A DNA stretch of 64,000 bases from Christensenella tenuis (GTDB taxonomy: Bacteria; Bacillota; Clostridia; Christensenellales; Christensenellaceae). Below, piece after piece: positions 54,413-62,684 of the stretch; positions within the stretch are counted from its first letter, which is position 1, and each line of letters starts with the position of its first letter. The notes beneath the pieces are model-generated. The model searched no databases, was not told where the DNA came from, and was given only the letters and a program-made list of their open reading frames with translations. The stretch covers positions 248,001 to 312,000 of the forward strand of contig NZ_JACOON010000001.1 in the NCBI RefSeq assembly GCF_014287795.1, in the 5' to 3' direction. Made by a program: the position numbers and the translations under genes.

Positions 54413-55309
54413 TTGGAAGATCGTTTTTCATCCGGTAAGAAAGTCGCGATACTTGGCATCGCAGTCAATATTGTATTGCTACTGTTGAAATTAACCGCGG
54501 GATATTCGTCGGGAAGTCAAGCGATGATTGCCGATGGGTTTAATAGTATGGGAGACGTATTCGCCTCTACCGTTACCCTGCTTGGAAGCATTTATGCAGC
54601 AAAACCGAAAGATGCCGACCATGCATGGGGACATGGGAAGGCCGAGTATATTGCTTCGATGATTATTGGATTTTCTATGGTCGTAATGGCAATTTATACG
54701 ATTACGGGATCGGTGGACTCTCTTTCCTCGGGAGCAGAACTGGAATTTTCATGGTGGCTGGTCGGCGTTGCAGGAACGACGATTATTTCCAAATTTATTT
54801 TGTATTGTTATTGCATCAAAAAAAGCAAAAAATTTAATAGTGTGCTGATTAAGGCAAATGCACAGGATCATAGAAATGATGTCTTTGTGACTTCCGGTAC
54901 GCTTGCCGCAATTTTTTTGAGCATGGCAGGTCTATATTTCATGGATGGGCTGATTGGCCTTGCAATATCCGCATGGATTATTTATAGCGGAGTTATAATC
55001 GTGTTGGAGTCGGCACGCGTATTGATGGATGCTGGCGTTGGCGAAAAGACATTGGAGGAATATAAGAAACGGGTAATGGAAATCGACGGGATTGACCATA
55101 TTGATAGCCTGAATACGAAGCCGGTTGGAGCAAAGTCGATCCTTGTAGTCAAAATATCTGTTGACCGTGATATGACTGTAATTAAAAGTCATGAAATTGG
55201 AAAAAAAATTGAAGAAGAACTTCTTGCATCCTATCCTGAACTGGATGATGTAATTGTTCATGTTAATCCCGATTTGCCGCATGAAGAGGGAAGGCACTGC
55301 CAGTTGTGA
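54413..55309 (+). CDS. Cation diffusion facilitator transporter
   Basis: 298 residues. Six membrane segments (about 12-210) and a C-terminal cytoplasmic domain. Metal-site motifs are NSMGDVFAS (TM2), HAWGHGKAEY, and QDHRNDVFVTSG (TM5, HxxxD). It exports divalent metals such as Zn, Fe or Mn by proton antiport. The start is a TTG at 54413; a -10-like TATAAT lies at 54351. Monocistronic, with a strong terminator after it. Confidence 0.93.
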   Translation: MEDRFSSGKKVAILGIAVNIVLLLLKLTAGYSSGSQAMIADGFNSMGDVFASTVTLLGSIYAAKPKDADHAWGHGKAEYIASMIIGFSMVVMAIYTITGSVDSLSSGAELEFSWWLVGVAGTTIISKFILYCYCIKKSKKFNSVLIKANAQDHRNDVFVTSGTLAAIFLSMAGLYFMDGLIGLAISAWIIYSGVIIVLESARVLMDAGVGEKTLEEYKKRVMEIDGIDHIDSLNTKPVGAKSILVVKISVDRDMTVIKSHEIGKKIEEELLASYPELDDVIVHVNPDLPHEEGRHCQL

Positions 55310-55348
55310 AAAAGGTCTTGAGGATATTCCAATTATTTTTATTTGTAT

Positions 55349-55389
55349 CGAGAAAAAAATCTGCTGCTGTGCAACAGATTTTTTTCTCG
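55349..55389. terminator. Terminator of the cation efflux gene
   Basis: Perfect 15-bp stem CGAGAAAAAAATCTG (55349-55363) with CAGATTTTTTTCTCG (55375-55389). Confidence 0.85.
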
Positions 55390-55738
55390 GAAGTATCATA
55401 TATGTTTAACGCCTCCCGGCGGGATGGCCAAAGGCCTTGCGGCCTTTTAGAGAAAGAAGATTTATGAAAAGTTGTAACTGCTTTTCTTTATATGTATCAT
55501 ACCAGTGAATTATGAAATGCATATGAATGAAATATGAATAGAAAATGAATAATGCTTTGCGCCTAATAGCAAAGTTTGTGCAGGGCTAAAGAGCAATTTT
55601 GTATGAAATTCGTTCAAAGAATCCAAAAAAAGAGAAAATAGTATAATAAATAAGAAAATATTCGCAGTATGATTATAGTAAGGTATAGTTCTACTAATAA
55701 ATATTGCCTACGGGCAAAAAAACGGGGAGGATGTTTAA
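55390..55738 (+). other. 349-base intergenic region before the corrinoid protein gene
   Basis: It has a short hairpin AAAGGCC/GGCCTTT (55430-55447) and a 14-codon Cys-containing ORF from 55463, probably chance. ATGAAT recurs three times near 55520-55555, and a TATAAT lies at 55642-55647 with no clear -35. I looked for a cobalamin riboswitch and see no core. The ribosome site GGGGAGG ends the region. Confidence 0.5.
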
Positions 55739-56371
55739 ATGAGTGTTTATGAAGATTTGAGTACGTTGGTTCAGCAGGGGAGAGCGAACAACGTAAAAGA
55801 GATCATTGCGGCAGAGCTCGAAAAAGGAACTAACGCACAAGATCTGTTGCAGGATGGACTTCTGGTCGGGATGTCTATCATCGGGGAAAAATTCAAAAAT
55901 AATCAGGTGTATGTACCGGAAGTTCTGATTGCAGCTCGTGCTATGCAGGCGGGTATCGATTCACTGGCAGGAGCCTTGGCTTCGGAAAAGGTGGAGTCTA
56001 AAGGCAAAGTTGTTCTTGGAACGGTAAAAGGCGACCTGCACGATATCGGTAAGAACCTTGTAAAAATTATGTTGGAAAGTAAGGGCCTTGACGTAATTGA
56101 TCTTGGCGTTGACGTATCTGCTGAAAAGTTCGTTGACACTGCAATCGCGGAAGGCGCACAGGTAATTGCCTGCTCCGCACTGCTGACGACGACAATGGCG
56201 GTTATGAAAGAAGTTGTTGACGAAGTTAATGCAAAGGGCGTAAAGGATAAAATTAAAGTTATGGTCGGCGGCGCACCTGTTACCGAAGACTTTAAAAATA
56301 AAATTGGTGCAGATTATTATACGGCGGACGCTTCCAGCGCGAGCGATGTTGCATTGCAGATTTGCCAGTAA
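55739..56371 (+). CDS. Corrinoid protein of a methyltransferase system (MtaC/MttC-like)
   Basis: 210 residues: N-terminal helical cap (1-85), then the B12-binding domain with the base-off/His-on motif GDLHDIG (Asp99, His101, Gly104). The paired conserved GVDV and GGAPVT follow. Such proteins carry methyl groups between a substrate-specific methyltransferase and tetrahydrofolate or coenzyme M. No methyltransferase gene is adjacent; only the reactivase follows. Confidence 0.93.
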   Translation: MSVYEDLSTLVQQGRANNVKEIIAAELEKGTNAQDLLQDGLLVGMSIIGEKFKNNQVYVPEVLIAARAMQAGIDSLAGALASEKVESKGKVVLGTVKGDLHDIGKNLVKIMLESKGLDVIDLGVDVSAEKFVDTAIAEGAQVIACSALLTTTMAVMKEVVDEVNAKGVKDKIKVMVGGAPVTEDFKNKIGADYYTADASSASDVALQICQ

Positions 56372-56386
56372 AGGCTTAGATTTTAA

Positions 56387-56418
56387 GAGCTGTCAGTTGC
56401 TTGGCAGCTCTTTTTTTC
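56387..56418 (+). terminator. Terminator between corrinoid protein and reactivase genes
   Basis: GAGCTGTCA (56387-56395) pairs with TGGCAGCTC (56402-56410), followed by a run of T. It would favour high corrinoid protein and low reactivase levels. Confidence 0.85.
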
Positions 56419-56457
56419 ACATTTATATTCTGAAACAGTATTGCTAGGAGAGGAAAA

Positions 56458-57828
56458 ATGGAAAAAGAACTGGTATGCAGAGGGGAGTGTTTATTTGGCA
56501 AATGCCCACATAAACACTGTATAAAGTTTGCGCAGCAGGACGCAGAGGCAAAAGATTTACGCGCTGAAATGAAAATATTGACGGATGGAGTCATGCCGGA
56601 ACTAAAAACAGAAAAAACCGGATATGGAATTGCTGTTGATATTGGCACGACAACCGTTGTTGCCTACTTATATCATTTTGATGAAGCAAAATGCATCTGT
56701 GTAAAAAGCAGGATCAACGCACAGGCGTCTTTGGGGTTGGATGTTATTTCACGTATCAAATTTTGTACGGATCAGAATGACGGCCTGAAAAAAATGAACG
56801 ATGCTATTATAAAAGAGCTGAATTCGTTGATGGATGAAGCTTTTGACGAAAGTGGAGTAACGCGCGAACAGATTGCGGAATGCGTTATTACCGGAAATAC
56901 GACGATGCTGCATTTGCTTGCTAATTTATCGCCCGTATCAATGGGCGTATTGCCGTTTGAGCCGCTTTCCACGTTTGGCTGCTATGAGTCTGCGGAGAAG
57001 CTTGGGATTGCTCTGCCGGGCGCTCAGTGCTATTTAACACCATGCATGTCAGCTTTTGTAGGGGGAGATATTACCTCTGCGCTTTTAGCAACTGGTTTTG
57101 CCGGTTCCGATGAAATTTGCCTGCTGATGGACATTGGTACCAATGGCGAAGTGGCCATCGGTAACAAAGATTTTATCCTGAGCACGTCTACCGCTGCAGG
57201 ACCAGCCTTTGAGGGCGCTCAAATCAGTTGCGGAATGGCAGGTGTGAAGGGTGCAATTAACAGTGTGGATGCATTGCAGGGAAAATTGAAAACAACTGTC
57301 ATTGGCGGTGGAAATGCACAGGGATTATGCGGATCGGGTCTTCTTGACACGATTGCCTTGATGCGCAAGATTGGCGTGATTGATGAAACGGGGCGAATCG
57401 CGGATGAAACGGGCAGCCGGTTTATTGGTGAGAAGGATGGCGAACCAGTTATTCTGATTACAGATCAGGTGTTCATTACCCAAAAGGATATCCGTGAACT
57501 TCAGACGGCAAAAGCTGCCGTTGCGGCAGGTGTGCTTTCCCTTGTTAAAGAAGCCGAGATGCAGGTGAAGGATATTAAACGGGTTTATCTTGCCGGAGGT
57601 TTCGGAAATTATATGAACCAGCAAAGCGCAACCGAAATTGGCCTGCTGTCAGCTGACTTCAGGGAAGTAATCAGCGTTGGAAATGCTGCAGGCGCGGGTG
57701 CAAGCATGGCTTTATTCGATCGGGCGTATGAAAAAGATATGAACCATCTTTGTGCGGTTGGAAAGCATGTAGAGCTTGGGAGCAATCCGTATTTTATGGA
57801 TAAATATGTGGAGTGTATGTATTTTTGA
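56458..57828 (+). CDS. Corrinoid-protein reductive activase (ASKHA, DUF4445 type)
   Basis: 456 residues. The ATPase begins at about residue 56 (GIAVDIGTTTVVAYL) and has GNTTMLH, LMDIGTNGEVAIG and YLAGGFGNYMN. In the family such enzymes use ATP and low-potential electrons to return Co(II) cobalamin to Co(I). Most have an N-terminal [2Fe-2S] ferredoxin. Here this is replaced by a short C-X3-C-X4-C-X4-C segment (Cys 7, 11, 16, 21). ATG at 56458 with GGAGAGG. Confidence 0.9.
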   Translation: MEKELVCRGECLFGKCPHKHCIKFAQQDAEAKDLRAEMKILTDGVMPELKTEKTGYGIAVDIGTTTVVAYLYHFDEAKCICVKSRINAQASLGLDVISRIKFCTDQNDGLKKMNDAIIKELNSLMDEAFDESGVTREQIAECVITGNTTMLHLLANLSPVSMGVLPFEPLSTFGCYESAEKLGIALPGAQCYLTPCMSAFVGGDITSALLATGFAGSDEICLLMDIGTNGEVAIGNKDFILSTSTAAGPAFEGAQISCGMAGVKGAINSVDALQGKLKTTVIGGGNAQGLCGSGLLDTIALMRKIGVIDETGRIADETGSRFIGEKDGEPVILITDQVFITQKDIRELQTAKAAVAAGVLSLVKEAEMQVKDIKRVYLAGGFGNYMNQQSATEIGLLSADFREVISVGNAAGAGASMALFDRAYEKDMNHLCAVGKHVELGSNPYFMDKYVECMYF

Positions 57829-58196
57829 GCATAAGGCTTTCGGTAGAAAAGGGAATTTATGCGGTCTGTAAGCTGAAAGAAGCCTACTTGCCGCAGGCAA
57901 AGGATTTTTTGAGCCTTACGGTGACGGAGGAGGAATTCTCCCTCGTATGTAAGCAGGAAAGCATTCCTGCAGTCGCCACGAAGGTCCAGGGAGACTTTGC
58001 GTTGCTGAAACTGGAAGGTCACCTTGATTTTTCTTTGGTGGGAATTCTGGCCGGAATCAGCGATGCGCTTGCCAAAGAGAAAATTAGTATCTTCTGTGTT
58101 TCAACGTATAATACAGATTATATCCTGCTTCGTGAAAAAGAACTGGAGCGTGGAATATCTGCTCTGCAGAAAAATGATTATGTAATTGATATCTGA
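57825..58196 (+). CDS. ACT-domain protein (ACT_7/CASTOR-like)
   Basis: 123 residues. The second half, LEGHLDFSLVGILAGISDALAKEKI followed by ISIFCVSTYNTDYILL (split here), is a typical ACT_7 domain; the first half is the related beta-rich partner. It probably binds an amino acid. Start is TTG at 57825, overlapping the activase stop as TTGA, with GGAG at 57810; a GTG at 57813 is possible. Coupling to the corrinoid activase is unusual. Confidence 0.82.
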   Translation: MSIRLSVEKGIYAVCKLKEAYLPQAKDFLSLTVTEEEFSLVCKQESIPAVATKVQGDFALLKLEGHLDFSLVGILAGISDALAKEKISIFCVSTYNTDYILLREKELERGISALQKNDYVIDI

Positions 58197-58201
58197 AATA
58201 A

Positions 58202-58231
58202 AAAATACGCCTACAGGCAGGCGTATTTTTT
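58202..58231. terminator. Bidirectional terminator
   Basis: AAAATACGCCT (58202-58212) pairs with AGGCGTATTTT (58219-58229). It separates convergent genes; the minus-strand stop is at 58230-58232. Confidence 0.85.
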
Positions 58232-59456
58232 ATGGGATTTGCAGATGCATAAAGACTGCCCCATACAGATTAAACAGGAGGGCAAATGAACCGAGGAAAA
58301 ATTCCCATTTCGCGGGCTTGCCTTTGTTGGAAAAAAGAAAATACAGAAGGACAAAGGGTAACAGGTCAACTGTATACCGGGCACCAAATTGCCAGCCGCC
58401 AAATGTTTTATGGCTCAAAAGGAGCAATAGGCTTGCCGAAAAGCCTATAATCAACAATATTTTTTCCAGTGTCATCTTCTTAGATGACACATCGCGAATC
58501 ACCATGACAAACCATATAATAAAAATTGGATTGGCAACGAAAAACATAAATCCGTTAAATTGTGGAATATCGAGGGAAGCATCGCCCAGCAGGGTTACAG
58601 GGCGCAAAAAAATATTATAAGCGTTTTCTTGTAGGTATTGAAGTCCGAATTGTTCATTGCCGGCTCCTGTAAATTCAGGCAAATAGTTGTGGCCAAATTC
58701 GAAAGGATCGTTGAAGCGAATATAATTATATGAGCAGTAACTTAGGGCGATAAACGCAGGAATAATCAGGTATTTCATCTTATGAAGCACAATAAATCCG
58801 ATTTTTGGCGAGGAAGCCTCCCGGTACTCCTGTATACAGAAATATAGAAACATGATCAGAAAAAGGCAAATAGAGAATGGACGGCATCCAACAGCAAACG
58901 CAAGCAGAATCAGGGATAATGTCTTTTTATGGTATAGAAAGCAAAGAATGGACCCAAAACACAAGGTGAGATTCAGTCCTTGGGCCAAAAACCAGGAGCC
59001 GCCGGAAGTGGACATCCAGAACATATTACTGCCCAATATAAAAAATATTGCCCAAAACATCGCAAAAATATCCCGCACACCTATTTTGCAAAAACATTTA
59101 TAGGCAAAAACGACACTTAAAAGAGAATATACCATGATGACAAAATTACTCGGAACGTCAGAACCGAAAATGAAAGTCAATGGAAACATGATAAGGGAAG
59201 GGACGGGCGGAAAAGATACATAATAATTCCCTTCATATTCTGCAAGCTCGAGCCAGGAATAGTTCTGGGGAAGGAAAGCGTTACCCTCACGCCATGCAAG
59301 AGCTTGTAGTGTGTAACTGTCCCAATCATTATAAGAAAAAAGCGTGCCGCCAAAGAGGTCATGGAAAAGAATATAACCCCAAACGAGAATAATCAGTGTC
59401 CCGAACAGCAGCCAATCGAATTTCCGTTTATATAGTATTGTTTGCCGCGATTTCAT
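58230..59456 (-). CDS. Polytopic membrane protein, GT-C glycosyltransferase-like
   Basis: 408 residues with about ten membrane segments. An early extracytoplasmic loop has acidic and aromatic residues (YNDWDSYTLQALAW, YVSFPPVPSLIM), like the lipid-phosphosugar-using GT-C enzymes (PMT/ArnT-like), in which a loop Asp is catalytic. A later loop (FNDPFEFGHNYLPEF) and a conserved GGWQFGARYT segment support this. The acceptor is unknown. No ribosome site precedes the ATG at 59456; the -10 is six bases before it. Confidence 0.75.
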   Translation of the reverse strand: MKSRQTILYKRKFDWLLFGTLIILVWGYILFHDLFGGTLFSYNDWDSYTLQALAWREGNAFLPQNYSWLELAEYEGNYYVSFPPVPSLIMFPLTFIFGSDVPSNFVIMVYSLLSVVFAYKCFCKIGVRDIFAMFWAIFFILGSNMFWMSTSGGSWFLAQGLNLTLCFGSILCFLYHKKTLSLILLAFAVGCRPFSICLFLIMFLYFCIQEYREASSPKIGFIVLHKMKYLIIPAFIALSYCSYNYIRFNDPFEFGHNYLPEFTGAGNEQFGLQYLQENAYNIFLRPVTLLGDASLDIPQFNGFMFFVANPIFIIWFVMVIRDVSSKKMTLEKILLIIGFSASLLLLLSHKTFGGWQFGARYTVDLLPFVLLYFLFSNKGKPAKWEFFLGSFALLFNLYGAVFMHLQIP

Positions 59457-59462
59457 GCTTTC

Positions 59463-59471
59463 ATTATAGCA
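59463..59471 (-). promoter_or_regulatory. Extended -10 promoter of a leaderless gene
   Basis: Minus strand TGC-TATAAT, with the ATG only 6 bases past the hexamer. No good -35, as expected for an extended -10. Confidence 0.6.
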
Positions 59472-59576
59472 TACATAATGTTGCCTGGGTTGAAAAAATA
59501 ATTACCGCGCTTGCGCACTCGAAATAAAACTCCATGTACAAAAAGGAGAAAAAACGTCTGGAAGATAGAAGGGGAA

Positions 59577-59607
59577 AAAAATAAGCCCGCTTAAAAGGGA
59601 CTTATTT
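59577..59607 (-). terminator. Terminator of tRNA-Ala
   Basis: On the minus strand AATAAGTCCC pairs with GGGCTTATT and is followed by TTTTTTT. Confidence 0.85.
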
Positions 59608-59609
59608 CT

Positions 59610-59685
59610 TGGTGGAGATAAGCGGATTCGAACCGCTGGCCTCTTACATGCGAAGCAAGCGCTCTACCAGCTGAGCTATACCCCC
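59610..59685 (-). tRNA. tRNA-Ala (anticodon CGC)
   Basis: Minus strand: acceptor GGGGGTA/TATCTCC, D-arm AGCTCAGCTGGTAGAGC, anticodon stem CTTGC/GTAAG (loop TTCGCAT; CGC at 59650-59652), T-loop GGTTCGAATCC, discriminator A, encoded CCA. Confidence 0.97.
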
Positions 59686-59753
59686 AAATGCAATTCATCA
59701 CGCGAATTATATTTTACCAAAGTTCGATTCGAATTTCAAGCATAAAATTAGAA

Positions 59754-59783
59754 AACCGCCGCAATATTTTACGACGGTTTTTT
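59754..59783. terminator. Terminator after the NlpC/P60 gene
   Basis: AAAACCGCCG pairs with CGACGGTTTT with one mismatch, with A and T runs on both sides. Confidence 0.8.
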
Positions 59784-59801
59784 TGATCTTAATATACTAT
59801 T

Positions 59802-61064
59802 TTAGAAAACGCGTTTGGCTCCAAGGAAATTTCGTGCATAATATCCGGAGGACATACTGCTGACCGCTACGCCGCCTGATGAAGGAGCGGAATGAATCAT
59901 ACTGCCGCCACCGAGATAAATACCGATGTGGCCTACCGAGGAACTTTTGTCTGATTTAAAATATACAAGATCGCCTGCCTGAAGGGAATTTACATTTGTA
60001 ATCGTATCCCATCTGGAAACATTAGAATATCCAGCCGAACTAAGGCGGCTCGTTGCCACTCCCGAATTTTTGAGACAATAGTATACGAAACCAGAACAGT
60101 CATAAGAATTTGGGCCGCTGGAACCATAGGAATAAGGTTTGCCAATTTGCGTATGTGCAATTTCAATCATACGGTCAACATCCGAATTTCCGCTACTGGA
60201 AGAAGAACTTCCGGAAGAACCTTCAGAAGAGGATTCGGAGGAACCGGAAGAGCCTTTTTTCACATCGTCAGAATAAAGAACTCTACGCGTGTCTTTTCCC
60301 ACTACACCATCCACGGAAAGACCATTTGCATCCTGGAAACTTTTGACAGCGCCCGTTGTGATGCTGCCGAAATATCCTGTAGATGTTGCATCAAAATAGC
60401 CGAGTGCGTTCAAGCGATCCTGCATGGCTTTGATATCGTCACCACTATCACCAGGATACATCGTATAATATTTTACTCCTTCGGATTTCAGCAGAGACAA
60501 ACATTCGGCATCCATAATACCCGTTATGGGCAGGTTATTGGTGCGCTGAAATTTTTCTACCGCTTCCGTAGTAACCGGGCCATAATACCCGGTAATACTC
60601 GAATATTCGTAATATTCACGATCTTTCAGGCGCTGCTGCAGGTCGGAAACTTCGCTGCCTTTATCCCCGGGATTCAAGGTCGTGCCGCTATTTATATCTG
60701 AAGAAGAGGATGGGGAAGCTGTTGCATCGCTTTTTATCCCGTTCACTTCACGGCTCGAATCAATTTCCGAATAGTCGTCGCCAAAGAGAGCGCGCCTGGT
60801 ATCAGGACCAGCTTTTCCATCGACCACAAGTCCTTTATCTGTCTGAAACTGCACGACAGCATTTTGAGTGTCCGTACCGAAATATCCGGTAGGATTACAT
60901 TTTAAGTAGTCCGTTTCATGTAATTTTTCCTGAAGAGCTTCAACCCATTCGTCCCTGTCACCAATTTGCAATACTTCATACCTTGAAACAGCCATTGCTG
61001 AAAAAGGAGCAAAAGCGAGAACAGCCAAACAAACGGAAATACCTGCGACCAATTTTTTAAACAT
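59802..61064 (-). CDS. Secreted NlpC/P60 peptidoglycan hydrolase with three PG-binding domains
   Basis: 420 residues. Signal peptide (about 1-25), then three peptidoglycan-binding type 1 repeats at about 33-95, 133-194 and 204-265 (each with TGYFG or TGYYG, and VDGK-type motifs in the first and third). A Ser/Gly linker follows (271-294), then an NlpC/P60 domain with the full triad: Cys323 in YDCSGF, His379 in GHIGIY and His391. It cuts peptide stems of the wall outside the cell. AGGTAGGTC precedes the ATG at 61064. Confidence 0.95.
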   Translation of the reverse strand: MFKKLVAGISVCLAVLAFAPFSAMAVSRYEVLQIGDRDEWVEALQEKLHETDYLKCNPTGYFGTDTQNAVVQFQTDKGLVVDGKAGPDTRRALFGDDYSEIDSSREVNGIKSDATASPSSSSDINSGTTLNPGDKGSEVSDLQQRLKDREYYEYSSITGYYGPVTTEAVEKFQRTNNLPITGIMDAECLSLLKSEGVKYYTMYPGDSGDDIKAMQDRLNALGYFDATSTGYFGSITTGAVKSFQDANGLSVDGVVGKDTRRVLYSDDVKKGSSGSSESSSEGSSGSSSSSSGNSDVDRMIEIAHTQIGKPYSYGSSGPNSYDCSGFVYYCLKNSGVATSRLSSAGYSNVSRWDTITNVNSLQAGDLVYFKSDKSSSVGHIGIYLGGGSMIHSAPSSGGVAVSSMSSGYYARNFLGAKRVF

Positions 61065-61085
61065 AAATAGACCTACCTATAACGT

Positions 61086-61114
61086 ATTATAACAATATGA
61101 AATAATTGTAACAA
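61086..61114 (-). promoter_or_regulatory. Promoter of the NlpC/P60 gene
   Basis: Minus strand -35 TTGTTA (61109-61114), 17-base spacer, -10 TATAAT (61086-61091). The AT-rich rest of the gap to 61260 shows nothing further. Confidence 0.75.
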
Positions 61115-61261
61115 TTTCTTAACATTTATACAATCATTAATTACCCTTATAAACTCCGAAAAAACATTAAAATCCTACAAATCAAGCAAATACCTTTAAA
61201 ATACTACCGAATTCTTGATATATCATTTGGGTTTGGATTCGGGGGCGTAGAACAGGATATA

Positions 61262-61292
61262 AAAAAGAGCCCTGAATCCACAGGGCTCTTCC
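61262..61292 (-). terminator. Terminator of the leftward DAHP synthase gene
   Basis: AAGAGCCCTG pairs with CAGGGCTCTT, followed on the minus strand by TTTTTT. Confidence 0.9.
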
Positions 61293-61294
61293 AA

Positions 61295-62308
61295 TTAACC
61301 AATAACTTTTTTTTCGAGTTTAATATAGTTTTTCAAGACCTCCATGACCTCTGTGAAGCGCGATGGGGTAAGGGATTGTTTGCCATCCGACAAGGCATGA
61401 GACGGGTCGTTGTGCACTTCAATCATGAGGCCGTCAGCGCCGGCGGCGACAGCTGCCTTGGCAAGCGGTTCAACGAGCCAATCGAGTCCAGCGGCATGAC
61501 TTGGATCTGCAATAACCGGCAGGTGCGAGAGGCGCTTAATCATGGGAATTGCGCTCAAATCGAAGGTATTCCGCGTATAGGTTTCAAACGTCCGGATGCC
61601 GCGTTCACATAGAATAACATTTTCATTTCCACCGGACATGATATATTCCGCACTCATTAAGAGTTCTTCAATCGTATTGGCCAGACCGCGTTTCAAAAGA
61701 ATTGGCTGTTTTAAGTGGCCTAATTCTTTTAGCAGGCGAAAATTTTGCATATTGCGGGCGCCAACCTGAATAATATCCACATCCTCGAACAATGGGATAT
61801 CAGAGATCCCCATAATTTCGGTTACAATAGGTATCCCATATTTTTTTTTGCATTTGAGCAGAAGATCAATTCCGCTTCCTTCCAACCCTTGGAATGCATA
61901 AGGAGATGTACGGGGTTTAAACGCGCCGCCACGCAAAAAATTTGCCCCGCTTTGCATAATGTTTTTTGCAATTTCTAAAATTTGCGACTCACTCTCGACA
62001 GAACAAGGGCCGGCCATTACCGCAAAATGTCCGCCGCCAATCTTTTGCCCCAACACATCGACAACAGTATCGTCTGCATGGAATTTCCTGTTTGCTTTTT
62101 TATAGGGCTCTGAAACACGGCGTACGTCTTCTACGATATCGCGTGCTTTCAAACTGTCGATATCAACAATGGAAGTATCGCCGACAAGGCCGATGATTGT
62201 AGTGTTTTCGCCTTCGCTCAGGTGCGTTTTGAAATTTTGCTCCTCGAGAGAATGGAGCAATTCGCCAACTTTTTCTTTAGGAGTATTTTGCTTTACGATA
62301 ATAATCAT
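61295..62308 (-). CDS. aroF: 3-deoxy-7-phosphoheptulonate (DAHP) synthase, leftward copy
   Basis: 337 residues of the short type I (AroF/AroA-beta) form. N-terminal ferredoxin-like regulatory domain (1-68) and TIM barrel with MAGPCSVES, LRGGAFKPRTSPYAFQGL, GARNMQNF, LLKRG and the metal-site DPSHAAG. It makes DAHP from erythrose-4-phosphate and PEP, the entry to aromatics. The N-terminal domain is that of feedback-inhibited Thermotoga-type enzymes. GAGGTAAC precedes the ATG at 62308. It is a paralogue of the rightward copy at 62878; the two share the barrel motifs but differ in the N-terminus. Confidence 0.95.
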   Translation of the reverse strand: MIIIVKQNTPKEKVGELLHSLEEQNFKTHLSEGENTTIIGLVGDTSIVDIDSLKARDIVEDVRRVSEPYKKANRKFHADDTVVDVLGQKIGGGHFAVMAGPCSVESESQILEIAKNIMQSGANFLRGGAFKPRTSPYAFQGLEGSGIDLLLKCKKKYGIPIVTEIMGISDIPLFEDVDIIQVGARNMQNFRLLKELGHLKQPILLKRGLANTIEELLMSAEYIMSGGNENVILCERGIRTFETYTRNTFDLSAIPMIKRLSHLPVIADPSHAAGLDWLVEPLAKAAVAAGADGLMIEVHNDPSHALSDGKQSLTPSRFTEVMEVLKNYIKLEKKVIG

Positions 62309-62334
62309 TGCTATGTTACCTCACATTCCACCAT

Positions 62335-62363
62335 ATTATAAACGATTGGCAGAAAGAACGCAA
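62335..62363 (-). promoter_or_regulatory. Proximal promoter of the leftward aroF
   Basis: Minus strand -35 TTGCGT (62358-62363), 17-base spacer, -10 TATAAT (62335-62340). Confidence 0.75.
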
Positions 62364-62404
62364 AAAGAATATTATGAACCAAATTTTACGAAAATCTAAC
62401 GTAA

Positions 62405-62436
62405 AAAAGAACTACGGCCGTAGCCGCAGTTCTTTT
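62405..62436 (-). terminator. Terminator-like hairpin in the leader of the leftward aroF
   Basis: AAAAGAACT-x-CGGC pairs with GCCG-x-AGTTCTTTT (one A/C mismatch) around CGTA. The minus-strand copy ends in TTCTTTTTT, so it would stop leftward transcription coming from beyond 62440. Confidence 0.75.
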
Positions 62437-62480
62437 CGAAAATTATGGTACTGGAGGAACATTATATTGAAAAAAATCAT
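62412..62480 (-). CDS. Possible aromatic-rich leader peptide (22 aa) upstream of the leftward aroF
   Basis: On the minus strand an ATG at 62480 opens a 22-codon ORF with Phe at positions 3, 4, 8 and 14 and Tyr at 11; its stop TAG lies in the terminator hairpin 62405-62436. The ribosome site is weak (AGAG, three bases before the ATG) and the promoter is unclear. The layout fits attenuation in which a stalled ribosome covers the 5' arm of the terminator, but chance cannot be excluded. Confidence 0.3.
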   Translation of the reverse strand: MIFFNIMFLQYHNFRKELRLRP

Positions 62481-62634
62481 TAACTCTATTTATAGATTAT
62501 CACAAGAAAAAACACTTGTAAAGAGTTTTTTGTAATATTATCGTAATAAATTTATTGAAAAGTTTACAAACAGTTTTTGACGGAGGAAAAGGCGAAGTCT
62601 TTATGATTTATGGGCTGCGTTTTTGAAAAAAAAC

Positions 62635-62663
62635 TTGAATTGCGGAAATGTATCGCATATAAT
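62635..62663 (+). promoter_or_regulatory. Promoter of the rightward aro operon
   Basis: -35 TTGAAT (62635-62640), 17-base spacer, -10 TATAAT (62658-62663). Confidence 0.85.
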
Positions 62664-62684
62664 AAACGCAAGGAGTATAAAACA

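Noticed and set aside
55463..55507. 14-codon Cys-containing mini-ORF upstream of the corrinoid protein gene.
   Set aside because: Weak ribosome site, no terminator pairing with it, and far (230 bases) from the gene. No attenuator layout.
55390..55738. Possible cobalamin riboswitch before the corrinoid protein gene.
   Set aside because: No GCCACTG-type core or matching stems are seen.
62308..62535. 75-codon plus-strand ORF between the two aroF genes.
   Set aside because: It is antisense to the leftward leader region, has no ribosome site and reads as low-complexity basic sequence.
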